NCBI GenBank assembly: GCA_003452395.1
Contig: DMOI01000035.1
Location: forward strand, 1-23,995
Direction: 5' to 3'
Source: Clostridiales bacterium
Lineage (GTDB): Bacteria > Bacillota > Clostridia > Lachnospirales > UBA12420
DNA: 23,995 bases
The notes beneath the pieces are model-generated. The model was not told the origin of the DNA. It did not search any database and saw nothing but the letters and a program-made list of their open reading frames with translations. How positions within the stretch are numbered: position 1 is the first letter of the stretch; the number at the start of each line of letters is the position of its first letter. This document shows positions 16,754 to 23,995 of this stretch, piece after piece. The position numbers and the translations under genes were made by a program.

Positions 16754-16783
16754 ATAAACGGTATGTTTTCGTAAATGAACGGC
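16754..16783 (-). promoter_or_regulatory. LytTR-type direct-repeat operator
   Basis: On the minus strand GCCGTTCAT (16783-16775) and ACCGTTTAT (16762-16754) are separated by 12 bases. The second matches the LytTR consensus [TA][AC][CA]GTTN[AG][TG] at all nine positions and the first at eight. The spacing is that of AgrA/ComE-type sites. The nearer box ends 8 bases upstream of the -35, a position suited to activation of RHS transcription. Confidence 0.6.
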
Positions 16784-16920
16784 ATGAATTTTTTGCAATT
16801 TACAGTTTATTATGGAAATCGTACACTTCAGTTTAAGTTCAACTTTTTTCCCGTGTCTTTACGACTATTTTATAGCTTTATATCTACTTGAAAATAATAG
16901 ATTTGAGCCATATATGCAAT

Positions 16921-16962
16921 AAAAACAGAGGTGTAATGATTGTGCCATACACCTCTGTTTTT
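16921..16962. terminator. Bidirectional intrinsic terminator
   Basis: AAAAACAGAGGTGTA (16921-16935) and its perfect 15-bp complement (16948-16962) form a strong stem with A/T-runs on both sides and a 12-base loop. It lies 20 bases past the stop of the PRK06851-like gene and insulates it from the RHS promoter. Confidence 0.9.
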
Positions 16963-16982
16963 ATTATAATTTATATTGCTAT

Positions 16983-18071
16983 TTATTCTTCTAAATTTGA
17001 TATTTTCATTATTAGGTCATTTCTTATTTCATCTATCTTACTAAAGTCCATAGCATCACTATAAATTGCTTCAAATCTATCATTTAATTCTTTAGCTTCT
17101 TTTAAGAAATTATTTGCTTCTGTCATATATCCCTTATATCTTAATATAATCTTATCTAATTTCTTTTTATATTTTTCATCTGTACCTTGAACTACAAGCT
17201 CTTTGTATACATCTATTATCTCATCATTATCTTTTGTAGGAAAATATTCGTGGGGAGATGTAGAGTCAAAAATGCATACATCAAGTTCTCTTAGTATAAT
17301 CATGTCTAGACTATCTGGATCGAAACCACAATGATATACCTCTACATCTGCACCTCTATCGCTTGCAGCTTTAGCAATTTTTTTTAGAATAGTCGATTTA
17401 CCCGTTCCTGGTCTACCTTTTAAAAAATATCTTTTAGAAATATTACTAGTTAGATTTTCTATAAAATCTTTAGGACCCTCTGGTGTTGCTGCACCTAAAA
17501 ACCTGTCTTTTACGCTAGCTTTCTTATCAGACACAAAATCTTTTAGTAATAAATCTATTATTTCATCTGTAAAACTATCAGCCCTTTCAAAATTCATATT
17601 ATCAATATAAACCTTTTCCCATTCATCATGAAGTTTGAGTGCGTTTTCAAAATTCGCATAAGCTTTTTTATGGCAATCCCTAACTTTAAAATTAATATTT
17701 ACTATGTCAACTACATTAGACTCTATCTTATTTAAATCAAGTTCTGTTCCTAGTTTTATATATTCTATACTCGCACCTAGTGCTATAGGCTCAACCACGT
17801 TCGGATCTCCATCAGCAACAAGTCCTACCTTGATAGTAGAGTTTATTACACCATCTATCGAATCATTATCAGATGGACAATGTAAATATTCGATGTCATG
17901 ACCCTCGTTTATCCACCTCTCGGCAATTTTTTTCATCAAGGTTGACTTTCCGGTACCCGGTCCACCTTTCAAAATAAATAATTTGTTCAGATTAACTAAA
18001 TTACTTTCAATAAGACTATAAAACCCTTTTGCAGTATTCCCACTAGCATAATAATTAATTATATTCCCCAT
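16983..18071 (-). CDS. PRK06851-like ATPase with two P-loop domains
   Basis: A 362-residue protein with duplicated NTPase halves. The first Walker A is FILKGGPGTGKSTLMKKIA near residues 32-50, the second is FLKGRPGTGKSTILKKIAK near 216-234. Each is followed by a similar stretch (EYLHCPSDNDSIDG and EVYHCGFDPDSLD). This arrangement is typical of a conserved but poorly characterised ATPase family in Firmicutes, annotated as PRK06851. No membrane segment is seen, so it should be cytosolic. AAGGGGA lies seven bases upstream of the ATG. It is flanked by the terminator at 16921-16962 and probably forms a separate transcription unit. Its cellular role is unknown; nothing ties it to the toxin or defence genes except proximity. 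Confidence 0.85.
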   Translation of the reverse strand: MGNIINYYASGNTAKGFYSLIESNLVNLNKLFILKGGPGTGKSTLMKKIAERWINEGHDIEYLHCPSDNDSIDGVINSTIKVGLVADGDPNVVEPIALGASIEYIKLGTELDLNKIESNVVDIVNINFKVRDCHKKAYANFENALKLHDEWEKVYIDNMNFERADSFTDEIIDLLLKDFVSDKKASVKDRFLGAATPEGPKDFIENLTSNISKRYFLKGRPGTGKSTILKKIAKAASDRGADVEVYHCGFDPDSLDMIILRELDVCIFDSTSPHEYFPTKDNDEIIDVYKELVVQGTDEKYKKKLDKIILRYKGYMTEANNFLKEAKELNDRFEAIYSDAMDFSKIDEIRNDLIMKISNLEE

Positions 18072-18156
18072 TAAAAAATCCCCTTTTCAGTTAACATCTA
18101 ACACATAGTATATAATATGCTGGGATTTCTTTTTTAGGAATGTATCTTCTTTATCA

Positions 18157-19794
18157 TCAATGTATTGCTGATTTTTGTATTTGCCTAAGTAGTGCGAGTT
18201 TATATTTTATCTTTTCATTTTTAGGATTATCTTTTAGTATGTATTCACATAAATTTAGTGCGCTTGAGTATTTTTTCAGCTTTTCATATGTAGAAATTAA
18301 GTTGTTAAATATTGCTTCATCCTTCGAATTTATTTCAAATGCTTTTAAATAATACTTCTCTGCCTTCTTTATATTATTGCTTTTTTCACAAAAGAAAGCA
18401 TAGTTATTATACAGATTACTACATTTATTTTCAATTTGCAGTGCTACTTTATACCATCTTTCAGCATCTTTTTTCATATTTAAATCAATATCATATGTAT
18501 ATGCCAGGTTTATTATAGCTTCCCTACTTTTTTCATTCATATTTATCACATCTTTATATACTTTTATTGCCTCTTCCCACCTTTTTGTGTTTCTTAGTAC
18601 TCCCGCTAATGCCAAATACGGCTCTATTATTTTTGGATTTAGGTTTATTGCTCTTCTATAATATTCTTCTGCAACATCATAATTCTTCCTACGAAAGTTA
18701 ATCACTCCTAAGTCATTATGAGCCTGAGATAAATTAAAATTTATTTCTAAAACGTTTTTGTATATCTTTTCTGCTAAAACATCATTCCCAGAATTAAGAA
18801 TTTCACTTGCAAATCTTCCAAGCTTGTATGGATCATTCCCTACTCTCTTCTTCATTACCTCATCGTAATAATGTTTCCCTTTTTCATCATCCTTATAATA
18901 CTTTTCATACATTGCAAAAAGTCTCATATATATGAAATCTTTATTTTCGCCTTTTTTAATAAGACTTTCATATGTTTTTATTGCTTCATCGTAACTTTTA
19001 TTTAAGAAATTTTTGTATATCAAATCTGCATAGTCATATAAACCCTTTATGAAATTTTCATTGAGCTTAATAGCTTTTTTATAATACTCTTTTGCACTTT
19101 TTAAATCATACAAGTATCTTATATGTATAGCTCCAAGATTATGATATACATAACAATCATCATGATTTACTTTCAGAGAACTTTTATACGTTTTTATTGC
19201 ATCATTTATTTTACCTTTTTTTTCATAAAGAATTGCGAGTCCAATATATAATCTCATAACTTCTTGCTTGTTATTACTAGTAACCTTTCTCTTTAGTGCC
19301 TTCTTATATATATTGATTCCCTTATCTACATCCCCTAAAGGTTCTCCTATTATTCGCCCTATCATATAAATCGCATACAAGTTTTTCTTTTTAAGCTTTG
19401 CAGTCTTCTCAAAAACCTGCAATGATTCCTTATATTGTCTTTCCCAAAACAGAGTTTCACCAACATTTAGTCCACAAACATAATCACCTTTTTCAAAACC
19501 GCATTTCCACATTATTTTAGCATCTTTTATTTTCCCAAGCTTATGATATAATATCCCCATTCTATTAATATTCTCAATATTCGTATTATTAAGTTTAAAT
19601 GCCTTTCTTCTATATACTAATGCTCTTTTATAGTCATTAAAACCTTTCTCATACAAATTTGCTAAATTGAAATAAACCTCTGTATCATCAGATTTCAATT
19701 TTTTAATTTTTAAAATTGTTTTCAACGCTTCTTCATAGTTTTTACTATCAAATTGGCTAATATATTTCTCTTTTAATTTCTTAAATTCTTTCAA
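18157..19794 (-). CDS. Tetratricopeptide-repeat protein
   Basis: A 545-residue protein made almost entirely of about 14 TPR units, recognisable by repeated patterns such as YNLANLYEKGF, AKEYYKKAIKLN, AEEYYRRAINLNP and AEKYYLKAFEIN. It has no signal peptide, membrane helix or catalytic domain, so it is probably a cytosolic scaffold or protein-binding adaptor. The start is TTG at 19794, eight bases after AGGAG; no in-frame ATG fits better. Long Lys-rich TPR proteins like this are common in Clostridia, and I cannot assign a partner. The 104 bases between it and the gene upstream show no clear promoter, so it may be read from the promoter at 20265-20293. Confidence 0.85.
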   Translation of the reverse strand: MKEFKKLKEKYISQFDSKNYEEALKTILKIKKLKSDDTEVYFNLANLYEKGFNDYKRALVYRRKAFKLNNTNIENINRMGILYHKLGKIKDAKIMWKCGFEKGDYVCGLNVGETLFWERQYKESLQVFEKTAKLKKKNLYAIYMIGRIIGEPLGDVDKGINIYKKALKRKVTSNNKQEVMRLYIGLAILYEKKGKINDAIKTYKSSLKVNHDDCYVYHNLGAIHIRYLYDLKSAKEYYKKAIKLNENFIKGLYDYADLIYKNFLNKSYDEAIKTYESLIKKGENKDFIYMRLFAMYEKYYKDDEKGKHYYDEVMKKRVGNDPYKLGRFASEILNSGNDVLAEKIYKNVLEINFNLSQAHNDLGVINFRRKNYDVAEEYYRRAINLNPKIIEPYLALAGVLRNTKRWEEAIKVYKDVINMNEKSREAIINLAYTYDIDLNMKKDAERWYKVALQIENKCSNLYNNYAFFCEKSNNIKKAEKYYLKAFEINSKDEAIFNNLISTYEKLKKYSSALNLCEYILKDNPKNEKIKYKLALLRQIQKSAIH

Positions 19795-19898
19795 TCATAT
19801 CACTCCTAAGCAATATTTTTTATAAGTATTTACTCACATAATAGGAAAGGTATCCGGTTTAAATTATTCACTTATTTCACATGCCTCAATATAAATGA

Positions 19899-20237
19899 CT
19901 AAAATCTTTCTTCCCAACTAGGCCCTTTTGTATCTTTCGTCATAAAAACACAAATATATTTTATCGTCATATTATCTTCTATTGCTTCGTTATATCTGTA
20001 ATATCCGTCTGTTACAGACATATCAACAAGTAATGGCATACTAACATTATCAACAATAATTATTTGCATCGTATCAACATATGTTTGTTGTTTAAAATCA
20101 TTGGGGTCATCAATCCAATCATCAATTTGAATAATTATGCCTTCCCAAATATCTTTTAATTGCTCGTTACTCAATTCAATATTATGCATCTTTAATGTTT
20201 CATTAATCAAGCTAATATGTTTTATATTTTGACTCAC
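19899..20237 (-). CDS. Hypothetical protein
   Basis: A 112-residue acidic protein beginning MSQNIKHISLINETL and ending near PSWEERF. I do not recognise a family. A central beta-rich stretch (TMQIIIVDNVSMPLLVDMSV) and small size are reminiscent of immunity or SUKH-like proteins, but no diagnostic motif is visible. GTG at 20237 is chosen because GGAGG lies eight bases upstream; the longer reading from GTG 20252 would sit inside that ribosome binding site. A strong sigma-A promoter lies just upstream. It precedes the TPR gene and may share its transcript. Confidence 0.65.
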   Translation of the reverse strand: MSQNIKHISLINETLKMHNIELSNEQLKDIWEGIIIQIDDWIDDPNDFKQQTYVDTMQIIIVDNVSMPLLVDMSVTDGYYRYNEAIEDNMTIKYICVFMTKDTKGPSWEERF

Positions 20238-20264
20238 GCACTCACCCTCCACCTTTTTTTGTTT

Positions 20265-20293
20265 ATTATAACATACTACAAAAAATATCTCAA
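20265..20293 (-). promoter_or_regulatory. Sigma-A promoter with extended -10
   Basis: On the minus strand TTGAGA (20293-20288) and a perfect TATAAT (20270-20265) are separated by 17 bases, with TGT immediately before the -10. It serves the 112-residue gene starting at 20237. Confidence 0.8.
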
Positions 20294-20400
20294 CACAAAA
20301 AAGAAGTAGAAAAACTTCCCTCTTTGGATCGTTAAATTTTAGTTAAGTTTACAAAATGTTTTTGGTTTGCTATATGATAAAAAGTAAGTTCACTCAAGGC

Positions 20401-20440
20401 TTGACATTTAACATTTTCTAAATAAATACCCAAATGTCAA
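20401..20440. other. Inverted repeat in the gap after kwaB
   Basis: TTGACATTT (20401-20409) and AAATGTCAA (20432-20440) form a perfect 9-bp inverted repeat with a 22-base spacer. The rest of the 20294-20538 gap is AT-rich and shows no gene or clear terminator. The repeat could be an operator or a weak terminator for the Kiwa operon. Confidence 0.35.
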
Positions 20441-20538
20441 AACCTAAAATATTCTGTATACTTGTATTAGATGTTTACAAATATCTTCTATAATTATAAA
20501 TATATGTTATTAAAGTCACGTTAAAAATCTACCCCTTA

Positions 20539-21480
20539 CTAATTCCTTTTTATCAAACTACTTGCTTCCAAAATATTATTTGTATCAGCTTCTTTGACTA
20601 TTTTATAACATAAATATTTTATCAATGATGTTGCTTCATCTAAAGAAGATACTACAAATTTATCCTCTGTATTAATTTCAATACCAAGCATATCCCCTAT
20701 ATATCTTCTTTTTGTAGAATCTTCTATATTTTTCACTCTATCTTCATTCATTGATATAAATGTACGAGAATTAGATTGTTGTAAATAGTTAGCAAAACAA
20801 TCATTATCCGAAATTGACTCAGTAGCAATAATTTTTTGTATTGCAGAATCTTTTACATTATGTAAAGTCTGCTCAATATTAAATAATTTTTCAAATGAGT
20901 GATTAAAATTATATAAGCTATCATTTATTACTAAACTATCAGCATTAAAATATAGACGACAAATATCATCTGTAATAGTATCTAGTTCATTATTATCATT
21001 ATTTTTAAATACAAGAGACTTTTTTGTTTCTAATTTAATCAATGGATTTGCAACTTTAATAAATGTAACGGATTTCAAATTGTTATTTGCATCATTTTCT
21101 TGTGGACATCCAACAAGTACATAACCATTATATCTATCTTTATCATTAAGTCTATCATCATTAGAAGTAGCTATACTGGTCTCAAAGGAGTTCCAACTAT
21201 CTCTAATTAAATCATTATTAATTAACAATTTATCACATGAAACCTTAGTATTAAATCCATTATATTCTTCTACCCCATCAATTTTATCAATATAAAAACT
21301 CAACATACAATCAAGTAGTTGTTGTGCATAGTTTGAAAGATAACTACTATACCTGAATCTAATTTTATATGATTCATATTGGTTACTTCTCCGTCTATCA
21401 ATTTTAAAGAAATATAGTTCCCAAGCATATGTATTATTCTTCGCTTCCGATAAGCATTCTTGCAATATAGCCTTACTCAT
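20539..21480 (-). CDS. kwaB: Kiwa anti-phage protein KwaB (DUF4868)
   Basis: A 313-residue soluble protein of the size and layout of KwaB, the DUF4868 partner in the two-gene Kiwa defence system. Features include an N-terminal mixed region, the central VTFIKVANPLIKL and KKSLVFKNND stretches, and a helical C-terminus (RRYIGDMLGIEIN, LIKYLCYKI). In Kiwa, KwaB binds DNA and works with membrane-bound KwaA to stop phage replication and late gene expression. The gene follows kwaA by 20 bases and has GGAGG eight bases before the ATG. I see no recognisable nuclease motif. Recognition rests on the overall resemblance plus the KwaA neighbour, which together make the call fairly secure. Confidence 0.82.
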   Translation of the reverse strand: MSKAILQECLSEAKNNTYAWELYFFKIDRRRSNQYESYKIRFRYSSYLSNYAQQLLDCMLSFYIDKIDGVEEYNGFNTKVSCDKLLINNDLIRDSWNSFETSIATSNDDRLNDKDRYNGYVLVGCPQENDANNNLKSVTFIKVANPLIKLETKKSLVFKNNDNNELDTITDDICRLYFNADSLVINDSLYNFNHSFEKLFNIEQTLHNVKDSAIQKIIATESISDNDCFANYLQQSNSRTFISMNEDRVKNIEDSTKRRYIGDMLGIEINTEDKFVVSSLDEATSLIKYLCYKIVKEADTNNILEASSLIKRN

Positions 21481-21500
21481 ACTGGTTCCTCCTCGTATAA

Positions 21501-22133
21501 TTATAAAATATTAATATAAATGTAGTTATCAAAATCATAATAAGCTATTTCGGCATCAATTTTACTTGTAAGATTATTTTTGCTAATCACTAGACAATCA
21601 GTATATAGATGTGGATTTGTTTGGCTTATAATTTTATATTCTATATCACATTCATACATCTTGTAACCTTTAAATTCAAATAAAATATTTGTGTAAACAT
21701 TATTATTTCTAATACATAGAAACGCTAATACCGCAAAATATATCACAAAAAGGACTATATCTTTGATATCAGTATAGTCAAATGCTATCAAAGGTAATAT
21801 ATATGCTAATAAAAATTCTGATGACAGTTTATTAGCTCTTCGTGCTTTCTTTATAGTACAATAACGTTTTACCTCTGTTCTTTTTATATCATTCAAAAAG
21901 AAATTAATCCCAAAAAAACTAATTGATATAATTACGAGGATTACCACTATTGATATTAATTCAAGTAATTTATTTGAAAACAGGTTATATAATGCATTGC
22001 AAAAGGCAAGTTCTGGTATGCCAAACTGTTTTATTGCTTCCATACTAATACTCCACACATCTAAAATAATAATTGATATCCATAGTGGAATAAAAGAGGT
22101 AATAAACATGTGCCATTTGAATCCCTTTTCCAT
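21501..22133 (-). CDS. kwaA: Kiwa anti-phage membrane protein KwaA
   Basis: About 210 residues with four predicted transmembrane helices: near residues 8-28 (FITSFIPLWISIIILDVW), 55-78 (LISIVVILVIISISFFGINF), and a close pair near 105-145. A soluble C-terminal beta-rich tail follows (FEFKGYKMYECDIEYKI), as in KwaA. Known KwaA forms a membrane sensor that detects infection at the envelope and activates KwaB. The start is ATG 22133 or TTG 22139, both in reach of AAAGGGG. It sits 27 bases after the methyltransferase remnant, so it may be co-transcribed with the DpnI genes upstream. Confidence 0.82.
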   Translation of the reverse strand: MEKGFKWHMFITSFIPLWISIIILDVWSISMEAIKQFGIPELAFCNALYNLFSNKLLELISIVVILVIISISFFGINFFLNDIKRTEVKRYCTIKKARRANKLSSEFLLAYILPLIAFDYTDIKDIVLFVIYFAVLAFLCIRNNNVYTNILFEFKGYKMYECDIEYKIISQTNPHLYTDCLVISKNNLTSKIDAEIAYYDFDNYIYINIL

Positions 22134-22160
22134 AAACAATACATCCCCTTTACCTTTCCC

Positions 22161-22772
22161 TTAGTTAGGTTTTCTGAACACAAATAAATATTCGTGTGCT
22201 ATAAGTAAGAAGTTGTGCTTTATACTACTTGTATACCAAAATCCTGTTGCTTGACAATTATGTTGTTGTTTTATTATGTTTTCTTTAAGTACAAATCCTG
22301 CATTTTGAAATACCTCCATAGTTTTAAAACCTAGTGGTATCATATGCTTGTTTTTTCTTGTATCTCCCATTAATATGGCACAATACTTGTCCTTTTTTAG
22401 AACTCTATAACTTTCTTCTGCTACTTTCTTCATTTCACATAAGAATTCTTCAACATCACAATTAGAAATATCCCCATCTATTCCATCGCTATACTTGATT
22501 ATATTAGCATAAGGTGGATGGGTACAAACTAAGTCTATGCTTTCGTCTCCAATAAAGTGTAGATTCCTTGCATCTCCCAAATGAGTTTTAACTTCTCCTG
22601 TATCTTCCTTTTCAAAATGTATATTGCCGTGAGCAATTTCAAGTGCATTGGGATTTATATCAACACCTATACCTTTTCTTTTTAATAATTTAGTTTCAAC
22701 TAAAGTCGTGCCACTTCCTAAAAATTGGTCTAAAACTATATCTCCTTCTTTAGAGTATCTTTCTATAAAATT
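22161..22772 (-). pseudogene. 5'-damaged DNA methyltransferase (HPPY type)
   Basis: The frame is open from 22772, but the first usable start (TTG 22580) would remove the cofactor-binding motif. Upstream of it the frame clearly encodes motif I, DQFLGSGTTLVETKLLKRKG, followed by GVDINPNALEIAH. Motif IV then reads THPPYANIIKYS, an HPPY variant of the usual (D/N/S)PPY of amino-methyltransferases. The C-terminus (GFWYTSS, NFLLIAHEYLFVFRK) looks complete. A +1 frame overlapping the DpnI stop gives VGETIEF, which would join naturally to IERYSKEGD if one T were removed from a TTTT run (22767-22770). It is thus either frameshifted or N-terminally truncated, and a sequencing error is possible. Target sequence is unknown. 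Confidence 0.7.
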
Positions 22773-23530
22773 CTATAGTTTCCCCTACTTGTAAAATCAA
22801 TTATTCCTTTATCTCTAAGCATTTGCAATTGTTGTCTAATCTTTGCTTGAATATTATTATTCTGTAAATGCTTATCCTTTAAAATATTCTCATATTTATA
22901 TATTTCATTTAGTGTAAAGTCTTTTTTATTTATCTTTTCTACACACATCAAAACATCTAGTATCCATCCTTTTGATTTCAAGTCCCTATTTTCTTTCATA
23001 AAATTGGTTTTTCTCCACTTTTCTGTAACTTGTTTTTTCTCTATTTCTATACCATTTTTAATATAAAATATTTTTCCTAAGTCTGGTATCTGATTAATCA
23101 AAATATTGCATCCTGTCCATCCTGCCCTTTTCGCAGTGTCGCTCAAAGGTTTCCTTTTTTCTATTATTTCTTTCGTAAATATATATCTAGGTACTACCAA
23201 AAAGTCTTTTAGCTCATATGAAACTTTATTGTAAGTTAAAAAGAAGAAATTAGGGTTATTACTACTTTCTATTCTTTCTATCATAGTGCTATATGCACCA
23301 TCTACGATTTTATTAGCCAAACTTCCATTCTTCGATTTCAATTCATACTCTTCTTTACACGAATTACAATAAAAATCTGCTACTGGTCTGTTGTTTTCAA
23401 AACTTATTATCTCTTTCCCACAGTTAGGACAAAATATTTTGTCTCTAACCCAATTTTCTGTTATTACTCTAGCAATTTGGCTATTGCTATGATAGACTCT
23501 CTTTATCTCATCAGTTATATCTAGTCTCAT
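22763..23530 (-). CDS. dpnC: DpnI-type methyl-directed restriction endonuclease
   Basis: A 255-residue protein closely resembling R.DpnI in length and throughout its sequence: NSQIARVITENWV, ENNRPVADFYC, NPNFFFLTY, RRAGWTGCNI-like and RQQLQMLRDKGII. The catalytic PD-(D/E)xK site is Asp52, Glu63 and Lys65 (ELK). Cysteines 34, 37, 55 and 58 (CPNC and CNSC) bind zinc. The C-terminal ~75 residues form the winged helix that also reads the methylated site. DpnI cuts G(m6A)TC only when adenine is methylated, so it destroys Dam-methylated foreign DNA and needs no protective methylase. Its ATG overlaps the preceding stop by four bases, so it is coupled to the 81-residue gene. Confidence 0.95.
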   Translation of the reverse strand: MRLDITDEIKRVYHSNSQIARVITENWVRDKIFCPNCGKEIISFENNRPVADFYCNSCKEEYELKSKNGSLANKIVDGAYSTMIERIESSNNPNFFFLTYNKVSYELKDFLVVPRYIFTKEIIEKRKPLSDTAKRAGWTGCNILINQIPDLGKIFYIKNGIEIEKKQVTEKWRKTNFMKENRDLKSKGWILDVLMCVEKINKKDFTLNEIYKYENILKDKHLQNNNIQAKIRQQLQMLRDKGIIDFTSRGNYRIL

Positions 23531-23772
23531 TTTTTTAGCCTATATTCTTTTCTTGTATTCTCATAATTATCAGCCAATTTGTAACAGAAAATTTCATCAA
23601 AACTAGTTTTACTTAAGCACTCCTTTTCATTCTTTAAATTCATAAACGCCTCTCTTGAATCAATTCCATTAGCTATTCCAACAACTTGCAAATTTTCTAT
23701 ATCAGGTTCTATACTCTCCGAATTTGGTTGAAATGTACTGCCTTCACTTGTTAAAAAAATATAATTTGTCAT
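23527..23772 (-). CDS. Small protein coupled to DpnI
   Basis: An 81-residue acidic protein starting MTNYIFLTSEGSTFQ. ATG 23772 is chosen because AAGGATGG lies seven bases upstream, inside the tail of the broken Dam gene; a longer reading from 23808 would overlap that tail. It contains NLQVVGIANGIDSREAF, a short alpha/beta arrangement. I recognise no family. It is not obviously the DpnD protein that follows DpnI in pneumococcus. Its end overlaps the DpnI start (ATGA), so the two are made together; it may be an accessory or regulatory partner. Confidence 0.7.
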   Translation of the reverse strand: MTNYIFLTSEGSTFQPNSESIEPDIENLQVVGIANGIDSREAFMNLKNEKECLSKTSFDEIFCYKLADNYENTRKEYRLKK

Positions 23773-23773
23773 T

Positions 23774-23995
23774 TTAACACCATCCTTTATTCTCTCTATA
23801 TAAACCATTGAAGCATGTCTTATTTAAAAATATAAATAATCCTGCCATTTCTACATCGTATTCCCCTTTTTTAATCTTTTCATTATATGCTTTTCTATTA
23901 TTTAAATATATCGCCTTTCTTTGCTCGTCAGCTAATTCTAAATATTCTCTTCCAAAACTATGCAAAACTTCTAATGAACTACCCCGCAGCAAAGA
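23774..23995 (-). pseudogene. Truncated Dam-type adenine methylase (D12 class)
   Basis: The frame enters from the right edge and ends at TAA 23774-23776. Near its end it carries the motif AGLFIFLNKTCFNGLYRENK, which is characteristic of Dam and M.DpnIIA enzymes that methylate adenine in GATC. Family members continue directly with a KGEFNVP-like segment and then the DPPY catalytic motif. Here the homology stops after REN and the frame ends three codons later (GWC), so the catalytic part is missing. The N-terminal part lies outside the window. The fragment should be inactive, which suits its position next to DpnI. Confidence 0.8.

Noticed and set aside
20401..20429. TTGACA as a plus-strand promoter after kwaB
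   Set aside because: No -10 hexamer at suitable spacing and no plus-strand gene follows.

Overview
The window comes from a low-GC Gram-positive bacterium, most likely a Clostridia-type Firmicute. This is inferred from the AT-rich sequence, strong AGGAGG-type ribosome binding sites, sigma-A promoters, a PRK06851-like double P-loop ATPase and a giant secreted RHS protein. All credible genes lie on the minus strand. It is an accessory region made of two defence-rich blocks around an RHS polymorphic-toxin locus.

Left block (1-7721). A second, 5'-truncated copy of the RHS repeat region (remnants at 1-708 and 7635-7721) is split by a 6.9 kb insertion (709-7624). The insertion is bounded by an exact 10-bp direct repeat, ATGCATCGTA. 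It carries four minus-strand genes in the order HEPN/Toprim-type protein, small HEPN protein, larger HEPN protein, Ser/Thr protein kinase. A group II intron with its reverse transcriptase/maturase (5440-7308) sits in the leader upstream of the first gene. Both ends of the insertion carry TGGTTATCA iterons spaced 11 bp apart and TATCTCA boxes, in the same order and orientation. No transposase or integrase is visible. I read this as a mobile cassette carrying a candidate kinase/HEPN/HEPN/Toprim anti-phage system, which is the most novel item here.

Central block (7731-16962). A 2742-residue secreted RHS/YD-repeat protein has three adhesin-like N-terminal repeats, a long YD-repeat region, an acidic Glu/Thr-rich insert, a conserved RHS core end and a 196-residue C-terminal toxin-like tip. 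A probable immunity gene and a coupled small gene follow. Its promoter has a near-perfect LytTR (AgrA-type) direct-repeat operator, which suggests quorum or two-component control. The downstream RHS remnant is about 95% identical to part of the main gene and probably belongs to an alternative tip cassette extending off the left edge.

Right block (16983-23995). A PRK06851-like ATPase, a TPR protein and a small hypothetical protein are followed by a defence island. The island holds a Kiwa system (KwaA-KwaB), a 5'-damaged DNA methyltransferase with an HPPY motif, a DpnI-type methyl-directed restriction enzyme, a small coupled gene, and the broken end of a Dam-type GATC adenine methylase. Loss of the Dam catalytic part next to DpnI makes sense because DpnI cuts G(m6A)TC.
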